Assembly (NCBI GenBank): GCA_029168955.1
Contig: JAPDOI010001517.1
Span: 1 to 64,000 of the forward strand
Direction of reading: 5' to 3'
DNA length: 64,000 bases
Source: Aplectana chamaeleonis
Taxonomy: Eukaryota; Nematoda; Chromadorea; Rhabditida; Cosmocercidae
Under the pieces are notes generated by a model, which worked only from the letters and a program-made list of their open reading frames with translations, was not told where the DNA came from and ran no database searches. Both the position numbers and the translations under genes were made by a program. Below, piece by piece: positions 55,401 to 59,839 of the stretch (the stretch's first letter is position 1; the number at the start of each line of letters is the position of its first letter).

Positions 55401-56083
55401 GAAAACGAGCCAGGAGCGGCAGAATAACGAAGCTGCAAACAAGCCAGTTTTGGTGCCCTTAGACACGCCTGGTGCCCCAGATCCGCCCCCTCGGGAATGA
55501 ACAAATGAAGACTCCAGATTACAGGAATGATCAAGTAAAGGAAGTGCTGATAAGTGAGCTGTTTGCTTCATTGCACTGATAGGTATCATCCTTCTAGCGG
55601 TCAAATTCCTCCACGCTCAAAAATCAACGTAAACAAGAGAGGGCCTATTTTGGCTCAAAAACGCGTCTTCTCCTGTCCTTTTTAAGCATGCCTTGCCATA
55701 CAGGGCACCAGACCTTCCGTAAAACCGTGGAGATATTCGAAGTGAAATTTATCGTGAACACTGCCTTTAACATCATCAGCTTGATATCGGCATAATTGTA
55801 ATCGCAACAGGTGCAGAGTTCTCAAAGAATCTATGCGTGAGCGAATACGTCAAATATGTACCTGTCCCACTGTTCTTTGGATAAATATAGACTTCGATGA
55901 GTTTTGTGTGTACAAAAAGAATCTGCGCATACAAGAACCTGCAATCTAGCAGTCAAATAGAATGTAAAAAACGAGTTGGGAACACGATAAAAATTTACAT
56001 GTTACCGTAGCAGTCCTCGACGAGCACAATTATTTCAGCATGACAATCATTGACGGATTGCCCATGGAGACTTAGCATGTCCC
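28404..56083 (-). CDS. ADAR-type RNA adenosine deaminase, nine exons of the catalytic domain
   Basis: Double-stranded-RNA-specific adenosine deaminase (A-to-I editing), a nuclear enzyme in animals. Exons (minus): 56006-56083, 55862-55938, 47020-47172, 44303-44467, 43182-43316, 43022-43099, 28983-29072, 28639-28742, 28404-28470. All introns are GT-AG and every junction phase matches. Order of motifs: NDCHAEII (zinc ligand His and proton-shuttle Glu), HLFINTAPCGDSRVY (zinc Cys), ERLRTMSCSDKI (zinc Cys), LGIQGELMS, IYLSSITIAE, RALYRRIEGF, FRLNKP, NVSVNWN, GASRLSK, and C-terminal MWQSKPEEV before the stop. The W-x-x-K-P and nearby residues correspond to the inositol hexakisphosphate site of ADARs. 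About 313 residues are recovered, close to a full deaminase domain. The dsRNA-binding N-terminus was not found. Two small frame-breaking insertions (exons 1 and 4) are either sequencing errors or decay. ADAR is favoured over tRNA deaminase ADAT1 because of the KIENGMGTV and MSCSDK contexts. Confidence 0.93.
28639..28742 (-). CDS. ADAR exon 8
   Basis: Acceptor GGTTATAG, donor TG|GTTAGT. It encodes RPVPPNYTYENLKAQCEAY, matching the region of animal ADARs where a Tyr-rich segment and a helix with conserved Tyr/Lys precede the last strand. 104 nt, split after two bases of a Trp codon. Confidence 0.9.
28743..28982 (-). other. ADAR intron 7 (240 nt)
   Basis: A GT-AG intron between exons 7 and 8. 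It continues open on some frames but shows no domain; nothing else is visible. Confidence 0.8.
28983..29072 (-). CDS. ADAR exon 7
   Basis: Thirty codons between acceptor AATGTTCAG and donor AAAAAG|GTTAAT, both in phase 0. Contains GITGR and GASRLSKFHL, the counterpart of the TTG...SRLCK block conserved in ADAR/ADAT deaminases. It is separated from exon 6 by a 13.9-kb transposon-filled intron. Confidence 0.92.
29260..29965. mobile_element. TA-flanked MITE with CTCAGAAAAAT termini
   Basis: The left end CTCAGAAAAATCAAAACAAA and the right end TTTTCATTTTTCTGAG are inverted repeats flanked by TA on both sides (29258-29259 and 29966-29967), as expected for a Tc1/mariner-type element. The interior is rich in AAGTTACTTGTAAC and TTACATGTAACTTA palindromic variants, plus a ~200-bp unrelated core around 29430-29640. 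No transposase is present. It lies in ADAR intron 6. Confidence 0.8.
30306..30860 (-). pseudogene. Tc1-like transposase, C-terminal catalytic half (broken)
   Basis: Cut-and-paste transposase fragment. Seen motifs are IRSYWRDLRKEP, a GGASLVMQAAF block equivalent to the GGGSVMVWG region, then CAQDNATIHVS with the second catalytic Asp, and SPDLKPIEN with the Glu. There are 34 residues between these Asp and Glu, the DD34E spacing of Tc1. The first catalytic position reads FSEEKN where FSDEK is usual, so Asp appears replaced by Glu, and frames shift around it. It is inactive. Confidence 0.88.
32275..33108 (-). pseudogene. LINE ORF2 endonuclease, second part
   Basis: Apurinic-like endonuclease motifs are visible in translation: VAVYRPPNSNKD, NIILGDFNL, then LDIVLSSS and NSDHAIVSFEV, the conserved catalytic Asp/His region. 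The following segment (to 32275) resembles the endonuclease-RT linker of CR1/L2 LINEs. Frames are interrupted, so it is not functional. Confidence 0.85.
33117..35241. mobile_element. Non-autonomous hAT element inside the LINE, exact target duplication
   Basis: The termini are inverted repeats starting CAGGGCTGGGCACGCGTCCC on the left, with the right end reading inward CAGGGCTGGGCACACGTCCC. They are flanked by an identical 8-bp duplication, ACCCCACC (33109-33116 and 35242-35249). CAGGG termini and 8-bp duplications are hallmarks of the hAT superfamily. It is 2,125 bp with no recognisable transposase. A large palindrome (33887-34760) fills its centre. Confidence 0.92.
33887..34760. mobile_element. 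Foldback element inside the hAT element
   Basis: A ~870-bp imperfect palindrome with ends AAAACCCGAGTTT and AAACTCGGGTTTT. Internal mirror blocks include AATAAAATACATTTTTTATT, CGCAGCTACACA and, at the centre, GATTTAAGGACCTTAAA near 34290-34365 with its complement. There is no coding sequence. It is inserted in the hAT element, so it is at least as young. Confidence 0.85.
35250..35441 (-). pseudogene. LINE ORF2 endonuclease, N-terminal part
   Basis: Reads SLVNKIDYLQVFLSQRKPD then DILLITESWLS, the conserved start of the LINE endonuclease (N-x-RSL...K and E at the catalytic TETWL-like position). It breaks off at the hAT insertion and resumes at 33108. Confidence 0.88.
35504..36186 (-). pseudogene. 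LINE ORF1
   Basis: The first part (36186-35779) reads LLRGKKRSRRLVIYGLEEPS and LEERVYSVLDALDVDC, like the RRM-type region of CR1/L2 ORF1 proteins. A shifted frame (35713-35504) continues with FKAHSLRGSTLSHVFVRR and MTREERNREYELRQQAREL, the typical 'R.SMT.EER...REL' tail of these RNA-binding ORF1 proteins. The frame change shows decay. Confidence 0.8.
36245..36318. repeat. Hairpin with GCGGAGCGGTGG arms
   Basis: Arms GCGGAGCGGTGG and CCACCGCTCCGC enclose ~50 nt containing CCTTATCACTAGTTATATTT. Similar ~100-bp segments occur near 33580-33680, 40715-40790 and 62824-62920, forming a small dispersed family. Confidence 0.7.
36367..36930. mobile_element. MITE with CCGCATTCAATGCG termini
   Basis: The left end CCGCATTCAATGCGTGTCGA and the right end TCGACACGCATTTAATGCGG are inverted repeats extending ~40 bp. 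The interior carries several AGCACGTGCT-type motifs. No coding sequence. Confidence 0.78.
37137..37536 (-). pseudogene. Tc1-like transposase, N-terminal DNA-binding half
   Basis: Starts MPRGSHLSLQEQAQIQALGD and continues with the first helix-turn-helix (IRQISRQLG). After one frameshift comes GLLRDPSTYGTHRR, RLPETIRGSIHR and HHHKIARLELARPT, matching the paired-like DNA-binding domain of Tc1 transposases. It ends where LINE-derived sequence begins. Its catalytic half is at 30306-30860. Confidence 0.88.
37834..38535. other. ADAR intron 6 filler, diverged inverted repeat arm
   Basis: A plus-strand frame near 37997-38356 contains CVACNHTQYA but no domain is recognised. The segment 38190-38270 is similar, inverted, to 38930-39010 (GACCGGACAGG and ACACACAGTAC blocks). 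This suggests the arms of an old element enclosing a younger MITE. Confidence 0.4.
38536..38687. mobile_element. Small MITE with CTATAAAACGGCG termini
   Basis: Inverted ends CTATAAAACGGCG and CGCCGTTTTATAG are ~150 bp apart, with CCT on both sides as a possible 3-bp duplication. No coding sequence. Confidence 0.6.
39133..39228. repeat. Short palindromic element, CCAAT-arm family
   Basis: Arms GAGGAGCAAAGTGCGTGATT and its imperfect complement flank a CTAGCCCCGTG core. A longer relative lies at 45905-46098 with the same ATTGGAC / GTCCAAT arms and the same CTAGCCCGTG core. Confidence 0.65.
39239..41056. mobile_element. Non-autonomous hAT element with 8-bp duplication
   Basis: The left end CAGGGCTGTGCGTAACTAAA pairs with the right end ATTACGCACAGCCCTG. 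Subterminal TTCGTAAATCGTAA/ACGAATTACG repeats lie at both ends. Flanks are ATTGGGGA (39231-39238) and ATTGGGAA (41057-41064), an 8-bp duplication with one mismatch. 1,818 bp, no transposase seen; frames at 39354-39728 and 40319-40690 have no recognised domain. It lies in ADAR intron 6. Confidence 0.9.
40388..40555. repeat. Dispersed repeat with CCGCAGTTGC ends
   Basis: The ends CCGCAGTTGCAGCCGACCGC and GCGGTTGTCAGCAACTGCGG are roughly inverted. It shares GATCYCGTGGTCCCRGCACG with 44530-44690 and a shorter piece with 7900-7950. It is nested in the hAT element. Confidence 0.65.
41311..41756. mobile_element. TTAA MITE, copy 4
   Basis: Starts AGGCAGTGTTCACGATGAAA and ends TCATCGTGAACACTGCCT, flanked by TTAA (41307-41310 and 41757-41760). 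It shares the right-hand TTAA with the next copy. Confidence 0.88.
41761..42240. mobile_element. TTAA MITE, copy 5, head-to-tail with copy 4
   Basis: Starts AGGCAGTGTTCACGATGATT and ends TATCGTGAACACTGCCT with TTAA at 42241-42244. The two copies share one TTAA, making a perfect CACTGCCTTTAAAGGCAGTG junction. The interior differs from copy 4 and matches, inverted, about 43800-44110. Confidence 0.88.
42296..42810 (+). pseudogene. 3' fragment of a non-LTR retrotransposon
   Basis: C-terminal end of a Jockey/RTE-like ORF2. Visible features are RRSRVILAGLRCGHSS, FIHRIDPSVPD, and a zinc-knuckle-like C-x2-C-x4-H-x4-H-x3-C (CLDCRNAGHDSFHLFSC), then PARPTSLTALDM and, past an in-frame stop where Trp is usual, NKPCDVAAFLRL. 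The fragment ends in a (GAA)n microsatellite tail near 42795-42808. It is 5' truncated, in plus orientation, antisense to ADAR, within intron 6. Confidence 0.82.
43022..43099 (-). CDS. ADAR exon 6
   Basis: Acceptor CATTTTCTAG, donor GTGGAG|GTAATA, 26 codons in phase 0. Encodes CPNVSVNWNLADNSVE, the ADAR S-V-N-W block. The intron to exon 5 is 82 nt, the one to exon 7 13.9 kb. Confidence 0.92.
43182..43316 (-). CDS. ADAR exon 5
   Basis: Acceptor TGCCTTACAG, donor TGCCAG|GTTGGT, 45 codons in phase 0. Encodes IYLSSITIAE, DRALYRRIEGF and FRLNKPHIG, matching the P-[VI]-Y-L-S-S-[IV] and L-N-[RK]-P motifs of ADAR deaminases. Confidence 0.93.
43454..44130. mobile_element. Degenerate TTAA MITE pair in ADAR intron 4
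   Basis: Begins TTAAAGGCACAGTC. The first part resembles copy 4 (41311-41756) reversed (the GGACGAGTT/AACTCGTCC and GCATGG regions). Bases 43800-44110 match the reverse complement of 41790-42110. The right terminal repeat is missing. Confidence 0.6.
44303..44467 (-). CDS. ADAR exon 4 (with a one-base frame break)
   Basis: Acceptor TTTCTCAAG, donor GATCCT|GTAAAG. Encodes MGTVLGGTPD, QTIDGI, ERLRTMSCSDKIMLWN and, after one surplus base (C after the WN codons), VLGIQGELMSTMVDP. It contains the zinc-binding Cys of the S-C-S-D-K motif. The extra base falls between W-N and V-L-G, which are contiguous in ADARs. Confidence 0.92.
44530..44690. repeat. Dispersed repeat related to 40388-40555
   Basis: Contains ATCCCGTGGTCCCGGCACGA and inverted CCGGTAATTGCAAACAACCGC / GCGGTTGTCTGCAAATGCG ends. 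Located in ADAR intron 3. Confidence 0.6.
44691..45900. other. ADAR intron 3 sequence, no gene recognised
   Basis: Overlapping frames at 45390-45800 have no recognised domain. A small inverted pair, CGAGAATTTACGTAG and TTTACGTAAATTCTCG, lies at 45592-45676. Confidence 0.4.
45905..46098. repeat. Near-perfect hairpin with ~85-bp arms
   Basis: The left arm starts GGAACTCCGGGTGGTGGCCA; the right arm ends GATGGCCACCACCCGGGAAC-TCC. The inner ends are CCTGATTGGACGC and GCGTCCAATAAGG around a ~20-bp core with CTAGCCCGTG. Few mismatches, so young. It lies in ADAR intron 3 and would form long dsRNA in the pre-mRNA. Confidence 0.9.
46420..46885. repeat. Palindromic GTCGAAGCGACC-rich repeat
   Basis: The left end AGTCGAAGCGACCA and the right end CTAGTCGATGCGACCAGC, with the internal CTAGTCGAAGCGACCT, are related in direct and inverted orientation. 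An old MITE-like element in ADAR intron 3. Confidence 0.5.
47020..47172 (-). CDS. ADAR exon 3 (zinc-binding PCG)
   Basis: Acceptor TTTGAATTCAG, donor GAATG|GTAACG. Encodes KNGLSFHLFINTAPCGDSRVY and LRFKIENG. P-C-G carries a zinc-ligand Cys, and K-I-E-N-G leads into the ADAR G-x-G-T-[VI] block of exon 4. Phase 1/2 joins match both neighbours. Confidence 0.94.
47545..48193 (+). pseudogene. Coiled-coil ORF split by a small MITE
   Basis: A plus-strand reading at about 47730-47865 gives LLIIKDVQLPVHLKIVLGHL and EKANCFDSLLERN. After the 136-bp insertion at 47879-48014 the reading continues SSELEKRIEARISEKNRLL and SETDLLKHALAESK, ending at 48193. The heptad-like pattern suggests a coiled coil as in LINE ORF1 or a gag-like protein. 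The family is not identified. It is antisense within ADAR intron 2. Confidence 0.4.
47879..48014. mobile_element. 136-bp MITE with ACCGTGCGGTACCGATTG termini
   Basis: Ends ACCGTGCGGTACCGATTGTC and, inverted, ACCGTGCGGTACCGATTGCC, with ~25-bp arms. It interrupts a coiled-coil reading frame. No clear target duplication. Confidence 0.82.
48250..48640. repeat. Repeat matching 480-890 in reverse
   Basis: Starts AAAGGCAGTGGTCACGATCA and runs through sequence complementary to the left end of the window. It is preceded (48205-48256) by a fragment of the 9.1-kb foldback end (GAAAGTTGGGCTTCGC). Confidence 0.7.
48640..48965. repeat. TTCGAA/TTCGTTCG low-complexity block
   Basis: Degenerate tandem TTTTTTCGAAATTCGTTCG units. 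An inverted relative lies at 63080-63270. Confidence 0.7.
49039..49545 (+). pseudogene. Retrotransposon polyprotein, linker and start of RT
   Basis: Reads EVRRQLKLEREAYWNTAAEE, ERIERWKEFFEGLYRSD, MEEVDAAVKLLKSGEAAGVD, the usual region before RT motif 1 in RTE-type proteins (K-x-G-K-A-A-G-x-D). The frame is lost near 49500. Confidence 0.88.
50034..50855 (+). pseudogene. Retrotransposon reverse transcriptase, catalytic and C-terminal part
   Basis: Intact 273-codon frame with LMFADDSAVF (the F-A-D-D catalytic box), INADKTKVM, FKYLGFVIQ, YGAETWTLLKSD, LRRILRVSLRDH and RLRWFGHTCRMP, the standard order in RTE-like elements. Parts upstream (49550-50030) contain the other RT motifs in shifted frames, so the enzyme is inactive. 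Confidence 0.92.
51206..51800. repeat. Dispersed repeat shared with 63517-63740, split by a MITE
   Basis: Shares AGGATTACGGTGTTCACAGC-like and TAGATAGATTGGG blocks and AAAGGCAAGGTCCG with 63517-63740. That copy lacks the 51313-51586 insertion. Confidence 0.7.
51313..51586. mobile_element. MITE with CTTTCACAGTCTGCCGGACG termini
   Basis: Thirty-three-bp inverted ends (51313-51345 and 51554-51586) nearly identical. Each end itself contains a TGCCGGACG...CGTCCGGCA hairpin. Confidence 0.85.
51805..52354. mobile_element. TTAA MITE, GGCATCG subfamily
   Basis: Starts AGGCATCGTACGCGCTGAAA and ends ATCGTGAACGATGCCT, flanked by TTAA (51801-51804 and 52355-52358). Confidence 0.82.
52359..53007. other. 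ADAR intron 2 sequence, nothing recognised
   Basis: Contains short fragments of TTAA-MITE ends (for example TTAAAGGCACACAG at 52739) but no complete element and no gene. Confidence 0.4.
53008..53482. repeat. Long foldback with ~200-bp arms
   Basis: Mirror blocks include AATGAAGAAATACAGGCCTG, CTCAAAATATAGGCATG, GAGATACCACTGTGATCA and their complements around a centre near 53245. It lies in ADAR intron 2. The outer part (GGACGAGTTGTCTCAGG) also occurs inside TTAA MITEs. Confidence 0.85.
53521..53976. mobile_element. TTAA MITE, first of three in tandem
   Basis: Starts AGGCAGTGTTAACGATGATT and ends ATCGTGAACACTGTCT. The left site has decayed to CTGA, the right is TTAA (53977-53980). The interior matches 41761-42240. 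Confidence 0.82.
53981..54433. mobile_element. TTAA MITE, second of three in tandem
   Basis: Starts AGAGCAGTGTCTACGATGAT and ends ATCGTGAACACTGACT, with TTAA shared at both borders. The interior matches 55307-55766 and 61379-61867 (GATAGGCGAGAAGGACCCTA region). Confidence 0.85.
54438..54916. mobile_element. TTAA MITE, third in tandem, GGCATCG subfamily
   Basis: Starts AGGCATCGTTCGCGCTGGAA and ends GCGCGTACGATGCCT, TTAA at 54434-54437 and 54917-54920. Confidence 0.85.
55307..55766. mobile_element. TTAA MITE with GATCATCC interior
   Basis: Starts AGGCAGCCTTCACGACAGAT and ends ATCGTGAACACTGCCT, TTAA at 55303-55306 and 55767-55770. Only 96 bp from ADAR exon 2. Confidence 0.85.
55862..55938 (-). 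CDS. ADAR exon 2
   Basis: Acceptor CTAGATTGCAG, donor GGGACAG|GTACAT. Encodes RFLYAQILFVHTKLIEVYIY then PKNSGTG, matching the [RK]-F-L-Y-x-Q-[IL] helix after the HAE motif. 77 nt with phases that join both neighbours. Confidence 0.92.
56006..56083 (-). CDS. ADAR exon 1 of those seen (HAE active site)
   Basis: Acceptor CTGTATTTTAG, donor CTACG|GTAACA. Encodes DMLSLHGQSVNDCHAEII. After two surplus bases (GT) the reading continues ARRGLLR, contiguous with HAEII in ADARs. His and Glu of the active site are intact. The exon starts with two bases of a split codon, so at least one more exon lies upstream. I looked for a G-T-K-C-type exon up to 64000 and did not find one. Confidence 0.92.
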
Positions 56084-56184
56084 CTAAAATACAGATTTCC
56101 TGACAATCTATCAATATTCAATTCAGGGGATGATTACCATAACTATAGTATAGATGCGCCCGTGCACGATTGCCTCCTGATCAT

Positions 56185-56300
56185 CAGGGATGTGCGGCGA
56201 TCGCCGTTTATCCTTTTGCCGGCCATTTTTGGGACTTTTTCGCCGTTTGTCGTTTTCCCAAAATTTTGTTATTTTTCCGGCAAAACTCGGCAAAAAACAC
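56185..56300. repeat. hAT-like end with CAGGGATGTGCGGC
   Basis: Starts CAGGGATGTGCGGCGATCGC and continues with TTGCCGGC/GCCGGCAAAA repeats. The same kind of sequence, ending GCCGCACATCCCT, occurs at 59630-59716. They may be the two ends of one element, but no target duplication is visible. Confidence 0.4.
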
Positions 56301-57208
56301 ATTGGGAGGAAAAATGCCGTCTATGCTCGCGTGTCTATGTGGGGCTTTAGGGTGTAATCCGATTATCCGTTGTTCGCCCGTTATCCGGGGGTTTTGAGTT
56401 ATCTGGGGTGGTAGTAACCAGCTGTTTGAAAACGCGAGTTAACTCGCGGTAAGTTCGCGGTAAAACTGCAGCTGCTAAAACGCGAGCTTTTTATTTGAAG
56501 ATCTCCAGGAAAGAATGACCGGACATTGCTGGAAACTGCGCACTTGCATGCCACGTTATGACACACTAGACACGCATAGTGTAAAAAAAAATTCTCAAAT
56601 AAAAAGGCTCATTCTGTCTTTTTTCTGGAAAAAAATAATTTTTAGAAAAAAATTTCTGAAGATTTTTTCGAACATTTTTCAGCTCGCAGTAAGTTCGCGC
56701 AAAACTTCAACTTAAATGCAGCATACACGCTCGTAAACGTGATTGAGATAACTATTGAAATAGAATGTGGTATCGCCCAGATCACAACGCCTACGCATTT
56801 TGAAGTTAATCAAAAACGACCCACAATGCCGCTACATGAGTTAGAAGTTGACCCTGCCCTGCATTTTTCACGCCCCCTGTATTTGCTTCTCTTTTCCTGC
56901 AACAACGCAAGGTTGCTGGGTCATATTATTCACCGTTGGTATATACTGCTGGTAGATTTCCGCCTAACAAAACCACACACACGTCACTGACGGCGAAGAC
57001 GGGGCCCAACAACCCTGCGTTGGAGGAAAGGGGGCAAATACAGGAGCGTGAAAACACAGGACGGGGCCAACTTTCTAACTCATGTAGCGGCATTGTGGGC
57101 TCGTTTTTGACTACTTCAAAATGCGTAGGCATCCTCATGTTGTAAGCTTGATACGGTTCGATTCACATTGTTATCCCAACCACGTTTACGAGTGTGTATG
57201 TGCTGCCT
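56301..57208. other. No recognised gene
   Basis: Two diverged inverted copies of an ACCCACAATGCCGCTACATGAG-like segment occur (56818-56850 and 57078-57110), an old palindromic element. No exon recognised. Confidence 0.4.
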
Positions 57209-57212
57209 TTAA

Positions 57213-57898
57213 AGGCATCGCACATGATGAAAACCCGAGTTCCAGAGCTTTTGCGTTCAGTCCAGACCAGTGGGCCATAACAATGTCACTCAGAACGTTT
57301 GGAGTTTCAAAATCACCTCTGAATGAAGATTTGCTTATCTCAAAAGGGCTTCCAGGGTTTGGGTGGCCCGGCCTTGGGTCGATTCGTTGCTACGATGGAA
57401 CAAAACTTCCGTGGTCGCTGCCGGCGATCGCGTTGACGCGTGGTAGGGCGCAACGTTGACGCGTGGTAGGGCGCAACGTTGACGCGTGGTAGAAGGGCGC
57501 AACGCACACGCCACTCGCTTTCAGCACCACGTTCAACATCCATCCCGAAAGCAGCTGACAGCATTGGACGCAGCATGTTAAGTAACCAGCTTTTAAACTT
57601 TGTTAAAAAAATGATCCCGTCTGGAATGGCGTCCTTGGCAGAAATAAACTTCCAACGCAGCGCCAAAGAATGAATCGTAACCAGCTGTTCCTTGCGATTC
57701 CTCGCGCAACTATTCCAAGTTGATGTTGGCGGGAACTTTAAATCTGTCTTCGAGCTCTATCTATTCAAACGGGTTTTTCTTGAAAAGTTGACGTTTTTGA
57801 AGACTTTTGTGCAACCTTTAGTCACTATACTAGGGATATAATAATACGAAGACGATATCAAAACACAAGTATGCTTTTCCATCGTGTGTACGATGCCT
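57213..57898. mobile_element. TTAA MITE, GGCATCG subfamily, 686 bp
   Basis: Starts AGGCATCGCACATGATGAAA and ends CATCGTGTGTACGATGCCT, TTAA at 57209-57212 and 57899-57902. It contains a three-copy 23-bp minisatellite (57431-57501). Confidence 0.8.
57431..57501. repeat. Three-copy ~23-bp tandem repeat
   Basis: Units of CGTTGACGCGTGGTAGGGCG-CAA; the third has a 3-base insertion. Confidence 0.9.
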
Positions 57899-58478
57899 TT
57901 AACGCGAGCTGACATAGAAATTGGAACTAGCTGTGAATGAGATGAGGAGAAAGATCGATGTAGTTTTCGAAAAAGTGCTCCTCCGGAGGAACCTTTTCTG
58001 AAGCCATCCATCTCTTTTCTTCATTCATAATCTATTTCCATTTTTTCTTCCTCAGCTCGCGTTATGTTGCAGTTTTGCGCGAACATAACGCGAGATCACC
58101 ACCCAGATTGTATTATGACTCACTTCATATGAGTTTACTCGCAGTCGGTTCTAGTTTTTCAGAGCGCGGCTACCTATACAGACGCGGCAGCGGCACCACC
58201 GCCGAGCCGCAGAGGCACTACCGCGGAGCCGCCACGATATTGCCGCCGCGACTCCGCGATAGATGCCTCTTCGGTGCCTGCAGGAGCCGAAAGCCGCAGC
58301 GGCGATTTCTTTGAATTCCATGAGGTCCTCTCTATGTCTTGTTTCCTTGTTCACCTGATGTCTTCGAATGAAACTACTTCCTTGAATTCCTGAATTCCTA
58401 GATTATTGACATAAGTATTGGAAAAAGGAAAAAAGTAGAGCGGCACATGTGGGATCAACTTTTGGACCAATCTAACAA

Positions 58479-59630
58479 GGGAAGTATATACAAAGCGTAG
58501 GTCTGATCTGCCAAAACGACTAGTGTCGTTGAAGTATCTCTTGTGGCTCAATAGTAAAACTTTGCGCACTATCCCGCCGCGAGCCACGCAGGTTCCAAGA
58601 AGTTACAAGCTTAACAAAGCTTATTTTTGTGCTCTTTTTTTGTACCTTCCAAAAAGCGCACGTTATTCTTCGGAAAATCCGGAAACGGACCTCATAAATG
58701 TGTTCAGCACCCAAAACTACCACACCCTGAGCAAATTTTGGGTGGGAACGAACATTTTCCGTGTACTTTGTCCAGACTGACAGCGTTTTTGGACTTGTAC
58801 GGATTTTTGGTTGGGCGCTTATTTCTACTAATTGAGGGCTCTGGAAGCGTTTCTTTAGAAAATATGTTCCAGAATTGACTTAAAATTCTCCCAGGGGGAG
58901 TTTTTGGGGCGCTGATCACGATTCTGTGATTTATTGGTCGATTTTCAAAAAGTTTTCCGGTCTCCATTTCGTTTGAAAGCTTCTCAACCGAAGGGAAAAT
59001 TTCGAGGGAAAACGCCACTTTCAGAGATTTCCGGTTTTCTACGATAGATATGTCTCAAGATCATTTGCTGAGGGTTATTTGGGAGTGTGCTAAACTTACG
59101 AATCTGGAGTCCGTTTATCGATTTTTACAGGAATTACGGTAGATTACGGTGGGTATACGGTAGTTTGGTCAAAATCTCAGATTTTACACAAAATTTGTAT
59201 ACGGGGATTATTACGGGGTGGAGAAAACGAATTTAACGTCCGTTTGTCGATTTTCAAAAAATACTAAGGTGGGTTTTTGACCCCTAAATGACATGTTACC
59301 TACCGTAACCTACAGTAAACCTCAAAAAATTTCTGACAAAATGGACTCCAGATTCGCTGTGTTCAATTCCTACCCTAGATTACCCCCTACATACAACTTG
59401 CTGAAATCCGAGAAAATTTTTTAAAACTCCAAAAAAAATGCACAGTGATGGGTAGGTACCCTTGCCTTTTTCTCCAGGCTTAAAAAATGCTCATAACTTT
59501 TTGACACCTGCGGCTCGCTGCGGGATACTGCGCATTTTTGCTGTTGAGCCAGAAGAGATACTTCAACCATACTAGTCGTTTTGGCAGATCCGACCTACGT
59601 TTTTTATACTTCCCTTGTAAGGATGAGGTT
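58479..59630. mobile_element. Element with ~125-bp inverted ends
   Basis: 58479-58606 is complementary to 59503-59630: AAGGGAAGTATA, AAAACGACTAGT, TTGAAGTATCTCTTSTGGCT and GCGAGCCRCAGGT blocks. The interior 59335-59480 repeats at 62420-62560 in the same orientation (CCCTAGATTACCCCCT). No transposase. Confidence 0.7.
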
Positions 59631-59839
59631 TGCCGTTTGCCGGCCCGTTTTTGGGATTTTCTTGCCGACTGCTTCGCTTTGCCGGAAATCTCAAAATCGT
59701 TTGCCGCACATCCCTTGCTCCCGTTCTGCAACCAGCAGGCGTAGATTGCTGCCAGCGATCGGCCCGGCAAGATCAATGAATGATGTCACGAGCTAGCGTG
59801 CAGCGTGGAAGTCTTGCCGCTAAGAGGCAACTACGCAGG

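Noticed and set aside
44303..56083. Assignment of the deaminase as tRNA-specific ADAT1
   Set aside because: Spacing and blocks such as F-L-Y-x-Q, K-I-E-N-G-M-G-T-V and the C-terminal W-x-x-K-P fit ADAR better than ADAT1, though a formal phylogeny was not run.
57340..57666. 108-codon minus-strand frame, considered as an N-terminal ADAR exon
   Set aside because: No dsRNA-binding or G-T-K-C motif; lies within a TTAA MITE and spans a minisatellite.
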